A DNA stretch of 58,919 nucleotides from a virus, in IMG/VR virus record IMGVR_UViG_3300042288_000398, positions 1 to 58,919 of that record, one strand, 5' to 3'. Position numbers and translations under genes: made by a program. Below, piece after piece: positions 38,185 through 49,265 of the stretch; position 1 is the stretch's first letter; every line of letters begins with the position of its first letter. The notes under the pieces were generated by a model. That model searched no databases and was not told the origin of the DNA. It was given only the letters and a program-made list of their open reading frames with translations.

Positions 38185-41100
38185 TATATATTCTTCCCCT
38201 GTCCAACCATTTTAACATTAACCTTAGCCTTTTGTCCAATAACTGCTTCTGCTTTGCGAACAATTATATTGGATAGGGCCTCTACATCCATTCCATCAGA
38301 TGCGTATATGTTTTGGTTAACAGTATAAGATGCTCCAGATGAACCTTCCCCTCTTATGCCAAATGAAGGTCTATCAAAATTATATCTAGGCATTGCCGCC
38401 TCTGGATTAAATGGATTCATTGTAGCAGGTATTATAGACTCATTTTTATGAATCAGAGCTAACATATCTTGTGGAACTACATTAATTCCATCTTTAAATT
38501 TAGGAACATTTAGTTTTCCATTACTAATATATCCGCCTGTAGCAGCGGATGTTGAATTATGTATAGCTGGCCAGATTCCTTCTAGCAGTGGTTTAAAAGA
38601 TTTTCCATATTTTTCATACTGCTCTATAAATCTTTCAAGAGTAGAAGGCAAAAATTCATCAAGAACTCCATGGGTTTTTATAAGTTCTGATTTTGGCAAT
38701 ATATTTTTTAATAGCTTTATACGGTTTTCTGGGTCTAGCGTGGCAACAACGGCATGGAATGTGTCGGAATTTGTTAGCTTTCCGCCAGTATGAACAATGG
38801 TGTCCATTAACCATTTTGGACCACCTTTGCCATTTACGGCAAATGCTTCGTTTAAATATTCTCCCTGGAATAATGATAGCCTGTCTATTAACGCTTTGCT
38901 AAGCCTTGCTACGCCTGGGACCCTTTCTCCAGCTAGCATATCCCTTGCTTCTTCTCTTGACATTTTTAAAACATCAATAAAATATTTTTCTACAGCCGCA
39001 TAACCCTTTTTGTTTTGTGACCATAGAGAAGGAGCTCCGCCTCGCATGTCCCATACCTTTGACATGTCTTCTGGGACTCTAAATAAAGTTTTCCATAACG
39101 ATCCGCCTTTTTCTGCATTTTTACCTACTGCATACTCTCTTGCCATTATTTTTTCTACAGTAGCAAATAAATCAAAATTAAATATGTTTCCGCTTAAAGA
39201 AACATTTTTAGAAGATGGAGTTAGTCTATTTAAAAGATCTTCTGGTAAGTTTCCTCCATGATAAAAATCTTGTTTAAAAAGTTCTTCTAATGAAAGGTCT
39301 AGCCCTAGGCCTGTGTCGGCTGTAGTTTTGCTCATATTCATCTTTTTTGCTGATCTTAGTGCTTGAATACTTCCTACGGGGGTATATCTGTAAAGAAAAT
39401 CAGATATCATTTTTGGTGAAAATTTTAAAAGTTTCTGTGAGATATTTTCTTTTGAGAACATTGAAGTTAATTTACCAACTCCATTTTTTAATGGAGTCAT
39501 GACTGGGTTTATAAATTTATTTTTCATTGCTGCTGCGGCCTCTCCCAATGCTTGCATGGGATGGAGTTTAGATGGAGGCAAGTTTGTAAACCAATCATCA
39601 TCATTTGCAGGCCCTGGTGGAGCACCTGATCCGCTTCGCCTTGGTGGAGGTGGCCTATTAACTATATCTTCAAAATAAGACTTTCCAGTTGTTGATGTAT
39701 AGTCAAAAGCATTTTTAAACTTGCGAATTAGACCTTCTGGTTTAAGGCCTATTGCTTTATATAAATTATTTTGAAGTGGCTTTACTTTACCTAAAGTGTT
39801 CCAGGTGACTAATTTTAACAGATCCTTTCCAAGAGACGGTATTTTGCTAAGCGCTCTAATTAAAGGTGCGCCAAGTGAAGATGACTGTTTTGCTACATTT
39901 GCTGTCGGATTTGCAAGTGCCGATCTGGCAGACCCCATTCCAAGAAAGTTGAGTGGGAAAAGTATTGAACTTAGAGTATCTCCTGATTCAGCCTGTCCAG
40001 CCATTTTTCTTAATATTGATCCAGCACCAAGAGCGTCTGCTTTGTTGTTTGATGTCATGAAAGATGGAAGCATTCCTGCTGCTTCTTTTTGAGATTTTGT
40101 TAGCTCTGATACATATCTTTGGAACCAATTTTGTTTTTCTGGAAGATTTCTTCCGTGCCTATGCCCAACTGGTCCACCCTTGTGGAACAACAGTGGGCCA
40201 AACCCATATGCACCGTTTCCAGAAAAGCCCATAGAGGCTCCAGATCCTGCTAAACGCATTGGATCTTTATCAATACCCATTCCTGGACCACGATATTTAC
40301 TTGGCTGCTCAGCCATCTGATGCCAGTAATCTGATTGTTGTGGTGTCTTTCCAGTAAATTTAAGTCCTGGAATTTCTGTTCCGCCCCAGATGTCTTTACC
40401 CTTTGAAGGATTGTATCTTAGCTCTCCCCACCTTCCAGTGCGTGGATCTCCAGTTGGCTTTCCGTTGCTCCAGTAATCTGGAAGATCAGGACGCCATGGG
40501 AAAAATGGAAGCTGCTGTTTTTGAGGCTTCTGTTTACCTACTGGGCCACCTTCTGCTCTTCTAAGGGCTTTGTGCAAAGAATCTACGGCGTCTGGTCCAC
40601 CAGCTGCATCTACAGCCTTTGCACTAAATACATATTCTCCATCTGAAAGCATTGCTGGAATTGAATCTGATGTTGCGGTACCTGGACCAGATACTTTTCC
40701 GCCTTCATGTAAAGCGGGGCCCTTTGGAGCTGGCCCAGTCCAAATTGGAGTTCCGCCAGTAGTATTTTGTCTATATCTTTGGCCATCAACTATAAATGTT
40801 TCTCCTGGCTGAAGGTCAAGTCTCTTTCTAATAGCGTCACGAGCTTGTGCATTCAGAACTTGTACTTTTTTGCCATCATACTCTTTAGTTTCTTTGCTGT
40901 CAGAATAATCACCAGTTACCTTAATGTTTTCTCTTAGTGCAGGTTTTCCATTTATTCCCTTGACTGCATCAACAACATCTTTTAGAGTTGCTCCGTCACC
41001 TAATGCTTTTACAAGAGCCGTATTTACTCCTGTAGCAGCACCAGATTTTGCTAGAAGCTCTAATGCGTTTTCATATGGGGCAATTGGAACCTTTTCTGTA

Positions 41101-44100
41101 ACCAACATGCTGCCATTATAATATGTTCTTTCTTTATACTTTGGCATCGCTGCGCCAGTAGCAGCTTGCATTGCAGCTACAAATCCAGCAGACGCTTCTT
41201 TATTTTTCTTTGCGTAAGCCTCAACCGTTAATCCTGCTGCTGCAGCATTTCCATATAAAGCAGTCATAGAATCATTTACTTTTTTAATTGCTGCTTGTTG
41301 CTTATCGTATCTATCTTTTAACTTATCTAAACTTTCTGCAGCAATTGCTGCTGCGTCTCCAAGCTTTTCTTGCTTGTTTGAAATAGCATCGGCGGCGGCC
41401 TTTAAAGGCTTAATTGCGGCTTCGGCAGCGGTATCTATTGCCTTCATCTGGGCATCTGTTTGCTGCTGTGAAGTTAGTGACTCTAAATCAATTCTTAGAC
41501 TTTGTGCCTTTTCCGTATCTCCGACTGCCTCTGCATTTTGTATCTCAAGTCTAACCTTTTCAATTTGTCTTCCAAGGTTTGCGTCCTCTTGTGCGGCAGA
41601 TAATGCTTTCTTTCTTGCCTCTGCAAGCTTATTTATAGCCTCTATTTGTTTATTAAGTGCTTTTAGTCTATCTCTATCAGATATTTGTTCTGCAACTGAT
41701 TGTCCCTTAAGAGCTTTTGTATAATTCTTAATTTGCTTTTCTAGTTTATCAAGTGATGCGTACTGATCTTTTAATATTCCAACTCTGTTTTTTGCAACCA
41801 CAGCATCAGATATTGCTGCAAACGAATCTGCAATAAGCTTTGTTTGAGCAGCATTTAATTGAGAAAGATCTCCATTAAATCCTTGGGCCTGTAATCTAAT
41901 CTTTTGCCATACGCTTACTACAGTATCAGATCCATTAATCATCTTCTTTACTTCTGGATTTGCTTTTGCCATTTCATCAACTGTTTCTTGAGTAATGGCT
42001 GTGCGAGCCTCGCCAGACCTGTTAATTTTGTCTAGCATTATCTTTTCGGCTTCTGCGTATGTTAGAAGCTCTTTTTTACCACTTACATCTTTTGCTACTT
42101 CTCTTGCTCTCTTGGCCATCAAATCATTTATAGCAGTTTCAGTTGCAGTCAAAGCTGTGTTTAGTGACATAGCTCTTTCTTTGCTGCCCTGATCTCTTGT
42201 GTCCGCTCCAAAACTTGTTACAGCAGAAACTGCAGCACTTTGTGGATCTGTAATATTTTTAAACTTTGCATTACCAATTGTTGCAGTAATTGATTGATCT
42301 TTTTTATTTGAAAGCTGAAGCATGGTGAAAACCTTTTTAGTTGCTTCATCTGCAGACATGCCAGCTGCAATTAAAGACTCTTTAATTCTACGAACAGCAT
42401 CTGGAACTTTTTCTGAAGGCTGTCTATCTAGAACTGCTATTTGCTCTGCAAATGTTTCTTTGACTTCCTTCTTAAGCTTTTTATACTCTGCAATTGTCAT
42501 CTGGAATGGGGTTCCGCCATCCTTCATACTTTCATATACAAGCTTATTTGCAGCAGCTAGATCTTCTGAGTCCTGAATAGTATCTTTTATCTTTGACCCG
42601 AAATCAGTAAATCTAAGACCAGCTTTTTTAGCAGCCTCTGCGGTTAAACCAAAACTTTGTATGTTAAGTTCTTGTCCTCGTTTATAGTGTCCCCACATTT
42701 TGTATGCAGCATATCCTGCTGCAGCAACTGCAGCTAATGGCGCAACCAAGCCTGCTACTCCAGCGGCTGTTGCTGCAAGTCCTGCTTTTACAGCTCCTGC
42801 TGCAACTGCTTTACCAGCCATTGATGTAACTAATTTTCCAGCGCCTTGCATAATAGCTGGACCAGCCATCGACCCAACCATTGAGCCCATCATCATTCCA
42901 TTTTGTCCACCAACAGCATTTCCTATTGCTCCACCTGCTGCCATTCCGCCGATTGTTCCAACTAGCATTCCGCCAGCGCCACTACCAAAAGGTCTATCTG
43001 GATCTGCTCCCATTCCCTTGCTCTTTAGGAATTGCAATGGGTGCATCATTGCTGCAGTTGTATATTTTGCATTTGTTGAAAATGCTGTGCCTGCTCGTTT
43101 TGCTTTGCTTACACCTGAATCTTCTCCGAACGCAGCTGGTCCATATGATTGCCCAACTCCAGCTGCGAGTGAGCCAGGAACACCATATGCTAATATTTGA
43201 GATCCGCCAGGGCTGTAAGTAGAAGTAAATCTTCTTACTGTCGAAGCAATTGAAGTTGAAGCTGCTGTAGATGTTGTTTTAATTGATGTTCCAAGTTTTT
43301 GAATACTTCCAGTTAATGCCATCATTGATGAATTAATTTCTGAGCCCATCATTCTGGCTCTAACAACTAATTTGTCGGATGAAATCTTTAGCCTACTAGC
43401 AATAGATCCTATTGCAGAATCTATAGCCTGGTTTGCTCTTTGAAGAGGCACTGATGGGACATAAGGCAATGATCCTTGAATAGTTGGAACGTTTGTTCTT
43501 ACCCCTCCATTTCCAATTATTGTTGTTGTTCCAACAGATAGTGGGCCAGGCTTAGGTGGTGTTCCAACAACTGGCATTGGAGTTCTAGATGCAGCAAGGT
43601 TATTTAAATAGAGCTGTCCCATAGCTCTTTGGCTTGGGTCTCCTGATTTTAAAAGACGCTTTGCATGCTCTTTAGATGTAATCTGACTAACATCAGTAAT
43701 CTTTTCACCATAAAAATCTTTACTTCGCTTAATTAATCCACCAAGTGCAAACTGTGGGATTATGTTGCCGCTTTGTAGCGGACTAAATATTTCTGGACCC
43801 TTTTCTCCAACTAAATAACTTTGACCTGGAGATACTGGTCCGCCCATTTCTCTTTCTCCGTCAATGCCGAATATCTTTTTCTTAAGCTCAGCTGTGATTG
43901 GAGTATCTTTTTTAGAGTCCCAATTTAAATATCTTCTTTTAAGTATGTCTCTATCAATTGGTGACAGCTGCTTAAAAGCAGATCTGTCTGAAATTAAGTC
44001 GCTTGCGGCTTTTCTAATAACAGCATCTAGTGAACTTGGCTCAAGCGCATTTCTTAAAGATCCGTCTGGACCCTTAACATATCCGTAAGGCTTTTCTTTA

Positions 44101-47100
44101 GCTAATGCTGCAGCGAATTTGTCATATAGAAGTTTTTGTGAATACGGTCTTAGTCCAGTACTTGCAAATAAAGTCTCTGCTGCTTTAATAGATAAAGAGC
44201 TAACTCCCCATGGAGCTGACTCATACATGCTAGGCTTTGGTGCACCTGTTGGCCCAAACCCTGCACCAATTCTTCTCATTGCTAATGACTTTAGAACATT
44301 TATTATTCCTCCGCCATTAAATCCATTAAGCGGAGTTTTAAATGAATTGTCGCTAAGAGATATAGCATGACCTCTCTGGCGTATTCTTAGCTCTGCTTCG
44401 TCTTTTAATTTCTTTAATGCTGCTGGTGTTAGTGCTTTAGGAGGAGAAACTTTTACAGCAGAGTGAATTCCATGAAACTCTTCCCAATTTACTCTTCTTC
44501 CTTCCTCTAATCTTTTTATCATTGCAGCATAAACTGCTGCCTCTGTTGGATTTAGGTCGCCAAACTTAGCAATTGTTTCTTTTAGTTTTGGAAGTACTTC
44601 ATCAATTTCATCAATCATTTTTTGATGATACTGTTGTGGCGTCATGCCTTTTGGAATATTAAGAGTTGCTTCTGCAAAGAATCTCTTAGCTCCGCCTTTT
44701 ACTCCAAGTAAATTGATCCGTGCCATCTCTTGCATAGACGGCATTTTGTCGATCCATTCTCCATCTTTCCATTCTCCATGGAATCTTCTCTTTCCAGAAG
44801 CTCTATCGTATACTCCATCTGTTCCTGTATCATTAACGTTTCTTCCAGATATGTTGTCTCTACTTAAATCTTTATCTCCTCTTAGGTTGGCAGCAACCAA
44901 TTGTTTAAAGTAAGCTTTTTCATCAAACACCCCACTTTGAGTAGCAAAGGCTTTATCGTAAGGAGATTCAAGAACAATAAGTTTTCTTCTGCCAGCTGGA
45001 TCTGTAGGGTCAATCATTGTTCTAATTTCTTGTGTAGGAGAGTGCATTTCATGCCCACCCCTTACAATCATTGTCGCACGTTGTTGTGAAAGGGCTGCGT
45101 CTTCATCCATTACTGGCTTAACAAATACTTTTGATCCGTCTGGCTTTATATATACTCCACCAATTCCTTCTACTGGGAAACTATGTCCAGTTGTAGGAGT
45201 ATCAAGCTTACCGAAATTAGTTGGTGGCATTGTTGAATATTTACCAGTTCTAACTCCAGCATCAATTTCTTCCATAGTAAGTCTAGCTTGTCTTTGTTTT
45301 TCTACCTGCTTAATACTTCTAGGCATTCCGAGGAATAATCTTCCGTAGTTAAACTTTCCAGGCTTTACTTTTCCTCCGACAATTCCGCCTGAATTTTTTC
45401 TCTCTACTACATTTCTTTGTAATTCTTTTAGTTTCGCAGCAGATCCTCCTGCTGAAACTATACTTGAATCAATAAGCGGTATAAATGAATCAAAGGTTAT
45501 GTCTCCCTTTTCATCTCCAATTTTCTTTGACTCTTTGCCCCTAAGAATAGCTTTAATCTTTTGGTCAATTTCTTTTTCTGTATCTGCCCATTTTTCTTGA
45601 GGAACTCCAGATTTACGCATCAGCCTATCGTACTTGCCAGTTCGACCCATGTTTCTATCTAAAAAGTCTTTAGCTAAAAGTGTGCCTTGGTTTGCCTGCA
45701 AGTTAGATTGAGCGTCATAGTCAACAGTGTATTTGCTAACATATCTCTTTCCATTTATTACAACCGCTCTTGTTAAATGTGTTGCATGTATAATCTTGTT
45801 AAGGTCAAGAGGAGGTAATTCATTCTCAGCTAGTTTTTTAGCTAGTGCTCCTTTATTAGACTCTAGGTGTCCTGCTTCTATTGCAAATGCGTCCCTTCCT
45901 CTTGGTGCACCTCTTTCAGCAGCTTTTTTTGTAGTTTCTATAGAAGCAGAAAATTCTTCTATAACTTTTGCTGCTTTTCTTCTTTCAGATGGAGATAATG
46001 ATCTCATGTAGTCATCTATAGCTGCATTTGTTGATGCGCCTCTAGTGACCCAAGTTCTTCCTCCATATGATCCTATAATTTGCGTATCTCTTCCACGTGG
46101 ATCTAGTCTTGTTTTATTTTTTTGCTCTGCAAGTTCAGCTACTCGTTTTCTATATTCAGATATCTTATCTTTAAAAAGTGGTCTTATAGTAAGTGCAGGA
46201 ACTCCATAACTAGATCTAGACAGCTTAATTTTTCCTCCAGCTGCATGCTGTGGAAGAGGAACTCCATTATTTGCTGCATCTACTGCTCTGAAAAGTTCTG
46301 GGTTATCTTGAATGCCTGGACCAAATACTGTTTCTTTTGGTGTAAGTAAAGCAGTTATGTTGCTTCCAGAATTATCATATGTAGATGGTGCAGCTGCAAC
46401 CAGTGGAGCATTTCTTGGATCCATTGATGCAGATTGGTTTAATACATATCCTCCTAGTGGAACATCTCCCATTCTGTCATCATATGTTATAGATGCTGGA
46501 CCAGTAACCTGAGTTTTATTTGGGCCAAACGATTCTATTTTTCCGCCAGTATTAAATCTAGGCTTTGTTGTATGAATACTATATCCAGCACCAGAAGTTC
46601 TAACTCCCAAACCTCTTGCAATTGCATCCACCATTTTTGCAGTTTCTGTTTTGTGGAAAAGCTCTTTCATATTAGACTTTCCAGTTGCGCTTACAACTGG
46701 CTGGCTAGTTAATGGTACTGTAGTTAAGCTAATAGTTCTTGCTTGAGCGGCGGCAACACCTTGTGCTGTTTGAACCATCATTGCTTCAACCTGAGCATTT
46801 AATGCAAATATTTTAGCTCTTGCGGCTTCTACAGTAATCTTTCCAGCCTGCAGTTGTTGAACTATCAATGCTGTTTCATCTGCAGCAAGGGTAGTTATTC
46901 TTGTCATTTGTGGTAGAAGTGCCTGGTAAGAATCTGCAAGCGATGCTGTTATTGTTCCTGTTGCAGCAACTTCTGTCTTAAGTATTGCTAATTCTGCCTT
47001 TGATTGCATAGCAATTGCTGCAGTCATTGAGTGCCACTTGGCAGCTTCTGATGCAACTATTCCATTAGAAACTCCATTGACTGCAGTAACTCCATGAATT

Positions 47101-49262
47101 CTTGGAAGATCCTCGTGCATATATGTTTGTGGTGAATTTGAAAGTCTTAGATTTACTGGCTTAGGACCAGGAACTGTAGAGAATATTGTTTCATCTGCTC
47201 TTTGTTGAGGAGTCTTAGATCCAGTTGGTATAACATGTGACATGTCTCTTGAGTATGGCCTACCTACAAGAGGATTGTCTTTGTCTACAATTCTTCCGCC
47301 GCCCGAAAGCACTGTGCTTCCTCCAACTGTAGAAATTCCATTGGATGTCGCAACTGTTGCGCTCATAGCACTTGCTTTTAATCTATCAAATGAGGCTGCT
47401 AAAGTAAGTACTGCATCTGAGAATGTAGCAGCCGCCTTAGTATCGCTATAGAATGACTGCTCTACAGTTTTAGCAGCAGCAGATGCTGCCATTAATTCTG
47501 GTGTTAATAATTTAAATCCAGTTCCGCCCTTACCAATATTTTTAAGAGCTAATACTCCCTTAATTATGTATCCAAAGAAGTTTGCAAGCACACCAGTAAG
47601 CATGATGATAGGACCAGCAATTGCTGTAAGCCCGCCAATAAATCCTAGTACTGCTTTAATTGGTGCTGGTAGATTCCCAATAAACTTTAAAATGCCATCA
47701 ATAGCATTTAATACAAATGCACCAATTTTTAAGAACTGATCTCCAACTACAGCCAGTTCTGCCTTAACAGATTCGAGTGCTCTTCTGTATTTACCAGATG
47801 CAGACTCTGTAAGCGCTGTTAATTCTCGTGCTGAAATTGCAGCTAAGTCTTGTGTACTTGCTTTCATCAAGTCTAAGACTTGAAGAGTCTGGCTTCCTTC
47901 TTTACCTAAGTTTTCGAATAAAGCATTTATTCTAGCAAACTGGAACTTTCCAAATAGCTGCTCAATTGCTCTTGCTCTTTGTAATGGCTCAAGTGAATCT
48001 AATGAATCCTTTAATGCCATTATTGTGCCAGTTAAATTTCCAGCATTTTTATTTACAATGCCAGATAAGTCTATGCCAAACCCCATGAACATTTCTTTTG
48101 CAACCTTTGTGGGGTTGATAACAGATGCTAAAGCAGACTTTAATGCGTTAGCACCTTCTGATGCATTAATTCCACCTTCACGCATAGCAGTTAAATAAAG
48201 TGCAAGGTCTTGTACATCTCCGCCCAAAGCCTGAACAACTGGTCCTGCTTTTGGAATAGCAGTTACTAAGTCATCTAGAGTAGTAGACGTCTGGTTTTCA
48301 ACTGCGTTCAAGAAGTCAATAGACTCAGCAAGCTCCATCGTATTTTGACCGAAGGCTGTCTGAATTGCAAGTGTGGCCTTCATGGCTTCTTGTCTATCTA
48401 CTTCACCAAGAATTGCAAGTCTAGTTGTTTGTCTTGTAGAGTCTATAAGATCTGCGCCTTGTTTTCCAGTTGCAGCAATATCTGCTGCTAAAGCGATAGT
48501 CTCTGTAAAGTTTGCTCCTAGTCCAGAAGCTAATTCTCTAGAAACTGCCATAACATCTTTGCGAACTTGAAGAAGATCAGCGCTTGATGTTGCAGTTAAT
48601 CCTCCGTAAACTTTTGTTAAGCGAGTTAATTCTTGATCTGCTTCTTTAAATGCTTTTGCTGCAGCCATACCAAATGCTGCTAAAGGAACTGTAAGACCAA
48701 CTGTTAGCTGTCTACCAGCCCACTGTGTATTCTTACCCCAGTTAATTAGCTGATTAGATCCATCCATCATAACCTTATTCATGATGGCTAGCTCTTGTCT
48801 TAGAAGCGCTGACTTATTCTTTGTAACGTCTAGTCCAGATTGAACCATTACGTTGTATTGCATTAATCCTTGTGCATTTTTACCAATAGGCTGAATTATT
48901 GCATTCTCAAGCATAACCTGCTGCTTGGCTAAATCTCTAACTAGTGAGCTAGTCTTTTGTGTATGACCTTGCCAAGTTCTAAAGTATTGGCCAAGCTTCA
49001 TTCTTCCGCTATCTAGGTTTTGACCAAACTTAGATACGTCTGAAGTTAATGTTACAAAGTGTCTAGAGAACTGACCAGTGGAGCGCATGGTTTCGTCAAA
49101 CTGACGATTCATGACTCCAACCTGGCTAGTCAGATTCTTATTTAAACCAATTGTTGTAGCTTGGAGTTTTAAGAGTTGCTGAGTAACCGCTTGTAACTGC
49201 GCTGTTAGGCTAGAAAAATTAGCCGTCGCAGTTATGTTGGTTACTATATTTTGATCTGCCAA
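38184..49262 (-). CDS. giant tape measure protein with embedded extra domains
   Basis: 3692 residues. The N-terminal 600 residues show the PhageMin_Tail core (QELTRLTKVYGG, IAATGKQGADLI, MREGGINASEGANALKSAL). Hydrophobic and Gly-zipper segments are at about 540-570 and 2090-2190 (GGAIGNAVGGQNGMMMGS). A DSIPAMLSDGEYVF motif common in tape measures is near 2870, and a C-terminal TVNQNIYASDG domain closes it. Length normally sets tail length; a pure helix this size would predict an exceptionally long tail, so some regions are probably globular inserts: a kinase-like segment (about 1360-1555) and an ART-like segment (about 3330-3415). See findings. Confidence 0.9.
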   Translation of the reverse strand: MADQNIVTNITATANFSSLTAQLQAVTQQLLKLQATTIGLNKNLTSQVGVMNRQFDETMRSTGQFSRHFVTLTSDVSKFGQNLDSGRMKLGQYFRTWQGHTQKTSSLVRDLAKQQVMLENAIIQPIGKNAQGLMQYNVMVQSGLDVTKNKSALLRQELAIMNKVMMDGSNQLINWGKNTQWAGRQLTVGLTVPLAAFGMAAAKAFKEADQELTRLTKVYGGLTATSSADLLQVRKDVMAVSRELASGLGANFTETIALAADIAATGKQGADLIDSTRQTTRLAILGEVDRQEAMKATLAIQTAFGQNTMELAESIDFLNAVENQTSTTLDDLVTAIPKAGPVVQALGGDVQDLALYLTAMREGGINASEGANALKSALASVINPTKVAKEMFMGFGIDLSGIVNKNAGNLTGTIMALKDSLDSLEPLQRARAIEQLFGKFQFARINALFENLGKEGSQTLQVLDLMKASTQDLAAISARELTALTESASGKYRRALESVKAELAVVGDQFLKIGAFVLNAIDGILKFIGNLPAPIKAVLGFIGGLTAIAGPIIMLTGVLANFFGYIIKGVLALKNIGKGGTGFKLLTPELMAASAAAKTVEQSFYSDTKAAATFSDAVLTLAASFDRLKASAMSATVATSNGISTVGGSTVLSGGGRIVDKDNPLVGRPYSRDMSHVIPTGSKTPQQRADETIFSTVPGPKPVNLRLSNSPQTYMHEDLPRIHGVTAVNGVSNGIVASEAAKWHSMTAAIAMQSKAELAILKTEVAATGTITASLADSYQALLPQMTRITTLAADETALIVQQLQAGKITVEAARAKIFALNAQVEAMMVQTAQGVAAAQARTISLTTVPLTSQPVVSATGKSNMKELFHKTETAKMVDAIARGLGVRTSGAGYSIHTTKPRFNTGGKIESFGPNKTQVTGPASITYDDRMGDVPLGGYVLNQSASMDPRNAPLVAAAPSTYDNSGSNITALLTPKETVFGPGIQDNPELFRAVDAANNGVPLPQHAAGGKIKLSRSSYGVPALTIRPLFKDKISEYRKRVAELAEQKNKTRLDPRGRDTQIIGSYGGRTWVTRGASTNAAIDDYMRSLSPSERRKAAKVIEEFSASIETTKKAAERGAPRGRDAFAIEAGHLESNKGALAKKLAENELPPLDLNKIIHATHLTRAVVINGKRYVSKYTVDYDAQSNLQANQGTLLAKDFLDRNMGRTGKYDRLMRKSGVPQEKWADTEKEIDQKIKAILRGKESKKIGDEKGDITFDSFIPLIDSSIVSAGGSAAKLKELQRNVVERKNSGGIVGGKVKPGKFNYGRLFLGMPRSIKQVEKQRQARLTMEEIDAGVRTGKYSTMPPTNFGKLDTPTTGHSFPVEGIGGVYIKPDGSKVFVKPVMDEDAALSQQRATMIVRGGHEMHSPTQEIRTMIDPTDPAGRRKLIVLESPYDKAFATQSGVFDEKAYFKQLVAANLRGDKDLSRDNISGRNVNDTGTDGVYDRASGKRRFHGEWKDGEWIDKMPSMQEMARINLLGVKGGAKRFFAEATLNIPKGMTPQQYHQKMIDEIDEVLPKLKETIAKFGDLNPTEAAVYAAMIKRLEEGRRVNWEEFHGIHSAVKVSPPKALTPAALKKLKDEAELRIRQRGHAISLSDNSFKTPLNGFNGGGIINVLKSLAMRRIGAGFGPTGAPKPSMYESAPWGVSSLSIKAAETLFASTGLRPYSQKLLYDKFAAALAKEKPYGYVKGPDGSLRNALEPSSLDAVIRKAASDLISDRSAFKQLSPIDRDILKRRYLNWDSKKDTPITAELKKKIFGIDGEREMGGPVSPGQSYLVGEKGPEIFSPLQSGNIIPQFALGGLIKRSKDFYGEKITDVSQITSKEHAKRLLKSGDPSQRAMGQLYLNNLAASRTPMPVVGTPPKPGPLSVGTTTIIGNGGVRTNVPTIQGSLPYVPSVPLQRANQAIDSAIGSIASRLKISSDKLVVRARMMGSEINSSMMALTGSIQKLGTSIKTTSTAASTSIASTVRRFTSTYSPGGSQILAYGVPGSLAAGVGQSYGPAAFGEDSGVSKAKRAGTAFSTNAKYTTAAMMHPLQFLKSKGMGADPDRPFGSGAGGMLVGTIGGMAAGGAIGNAVGGQNGMMMGSMVGSMAGPAIMQGAGKLVTSMAGKAVAAGAVKAGLAATAAGVAGLVAPLAAVAAAGYAAYKMWGHYKRGQELNIQSFGLTAEAAKKAGLRFTDFGSKIKDTIQDSEDLAAANKLVYESMKDGGTPFQMTIAEYKKLKKEVKETFAEQIAVLDRQPSEKVPDAVRRIKESLIAAGMSADEATKKVFTMLQLSNKKDQSITATIGNAKFKNITDPQSAAVSAVTSFGADTRDQGSKERAMSLNTALTATETAINDLMAKRAREVAKDVSGKKELLTYAEAEKIMLDKINRSGEARTAITQETVDEMAKANPEVKKMINGSDTVVSVWQKIRLQAQGFNGDLSQLNAAQTKLIADSFAAISDAVVAKNRVGILKDQYASLDKLEKQIKNYTKALKGQSVAEQISDRDRLKALNKQIEAINKLAEARKKALSAAQEDANLGRQIEKVRLEIQNAEAVGDTEKAQSLRIDLESLTSQQQTDAQMKAIDTAAEAAIKPLKAAADAISNKQEKLGDAAAIAAESLDKLKDRYDKQQAAIKKVNDSMTALYGNAAAAGLTVEAYAKKNKEASAGFVAAMQAATGAAMPKYKERTYYNGSMLVTEKVPIAPYENALELLAKSGAATGVNTALVKALGDGATLKDVVDAVKGINGKPALRENIKVTGDYSDSKETKEYDGKKVQVLNAQARDAIRKRLDLQPGETFIVDGQRYRQNTTGGTPIWTGPAPKGPALHEGGKVSGPGTATSDSIPAMLSDGEYVFSAKAVDAAGGPDAVDSLHKALRRAEGGPVGKQKPQKQQLPFFPWRPDLPDYWSNGKPTGDPRTGRWGELRYNPSKGKDIWGGTEIPGLKFTGKTPQQSDYWHQMAEQPSKYRGPGMGIDKDPMRLAGSGASMGFSGNGAYGFGPLLFHKGGPVGHRHGRNLPEKQNWFQRYVSELTKSQKEAAGMLPSFMTSNNKADALGAGSILRKMAGQAESGDTLSSILFPLNFLGMGSARSALANPTANVAKQSSSLGAPLIRALSKIPSLGKDLLKLVTWNTLGKVKPLQNNLYKAIGLKPEGLIRKFKNAFDYTSTTGKSYFEDIVNRPPPPRRSGSGAPPGPANDDDWFTNLPPSKLHPMQALGEAAAAMKNKFINPVMTPLKNGVGKLTSMFSKENISQKLLKFSPKMISDFLYRYTPVGSIQALRSAKKMNMSKTTADTGLGLDLSLEELFKQDFYHGGNLPEDLLNRLTPSSKNVSLSGNIFNFDLFATVEKIMAREYAVGKNAEKGGSLWKTLFRVPEDMSKVWDMRGGAPSLWSQNKKGYAAVEKYFIDVLKMSREEARDMLAGERVPGVARLSKALIDRLSLFQGEYLNEAFAVNGKGGPKWLMDTIVHTGGKLTNSDTFHAVVATLDPENRIKLLKNILPKSELIKTHGVLDEFLPSTLERFIEQYEKYGKSFKPLLEGIWPAIHNSTSAATGGYISNGKLNVPKFKDGINVVPQDMLALIHKNESIIPATMNPFNPEAAMPRYNFDRPSFGIRGEGSSGASYTVNQNIYASDGMDVEALSNIIVRKAEAVIGQKAKVNVKMVGQGKNI

Positions 49263-49265
49263 CTC

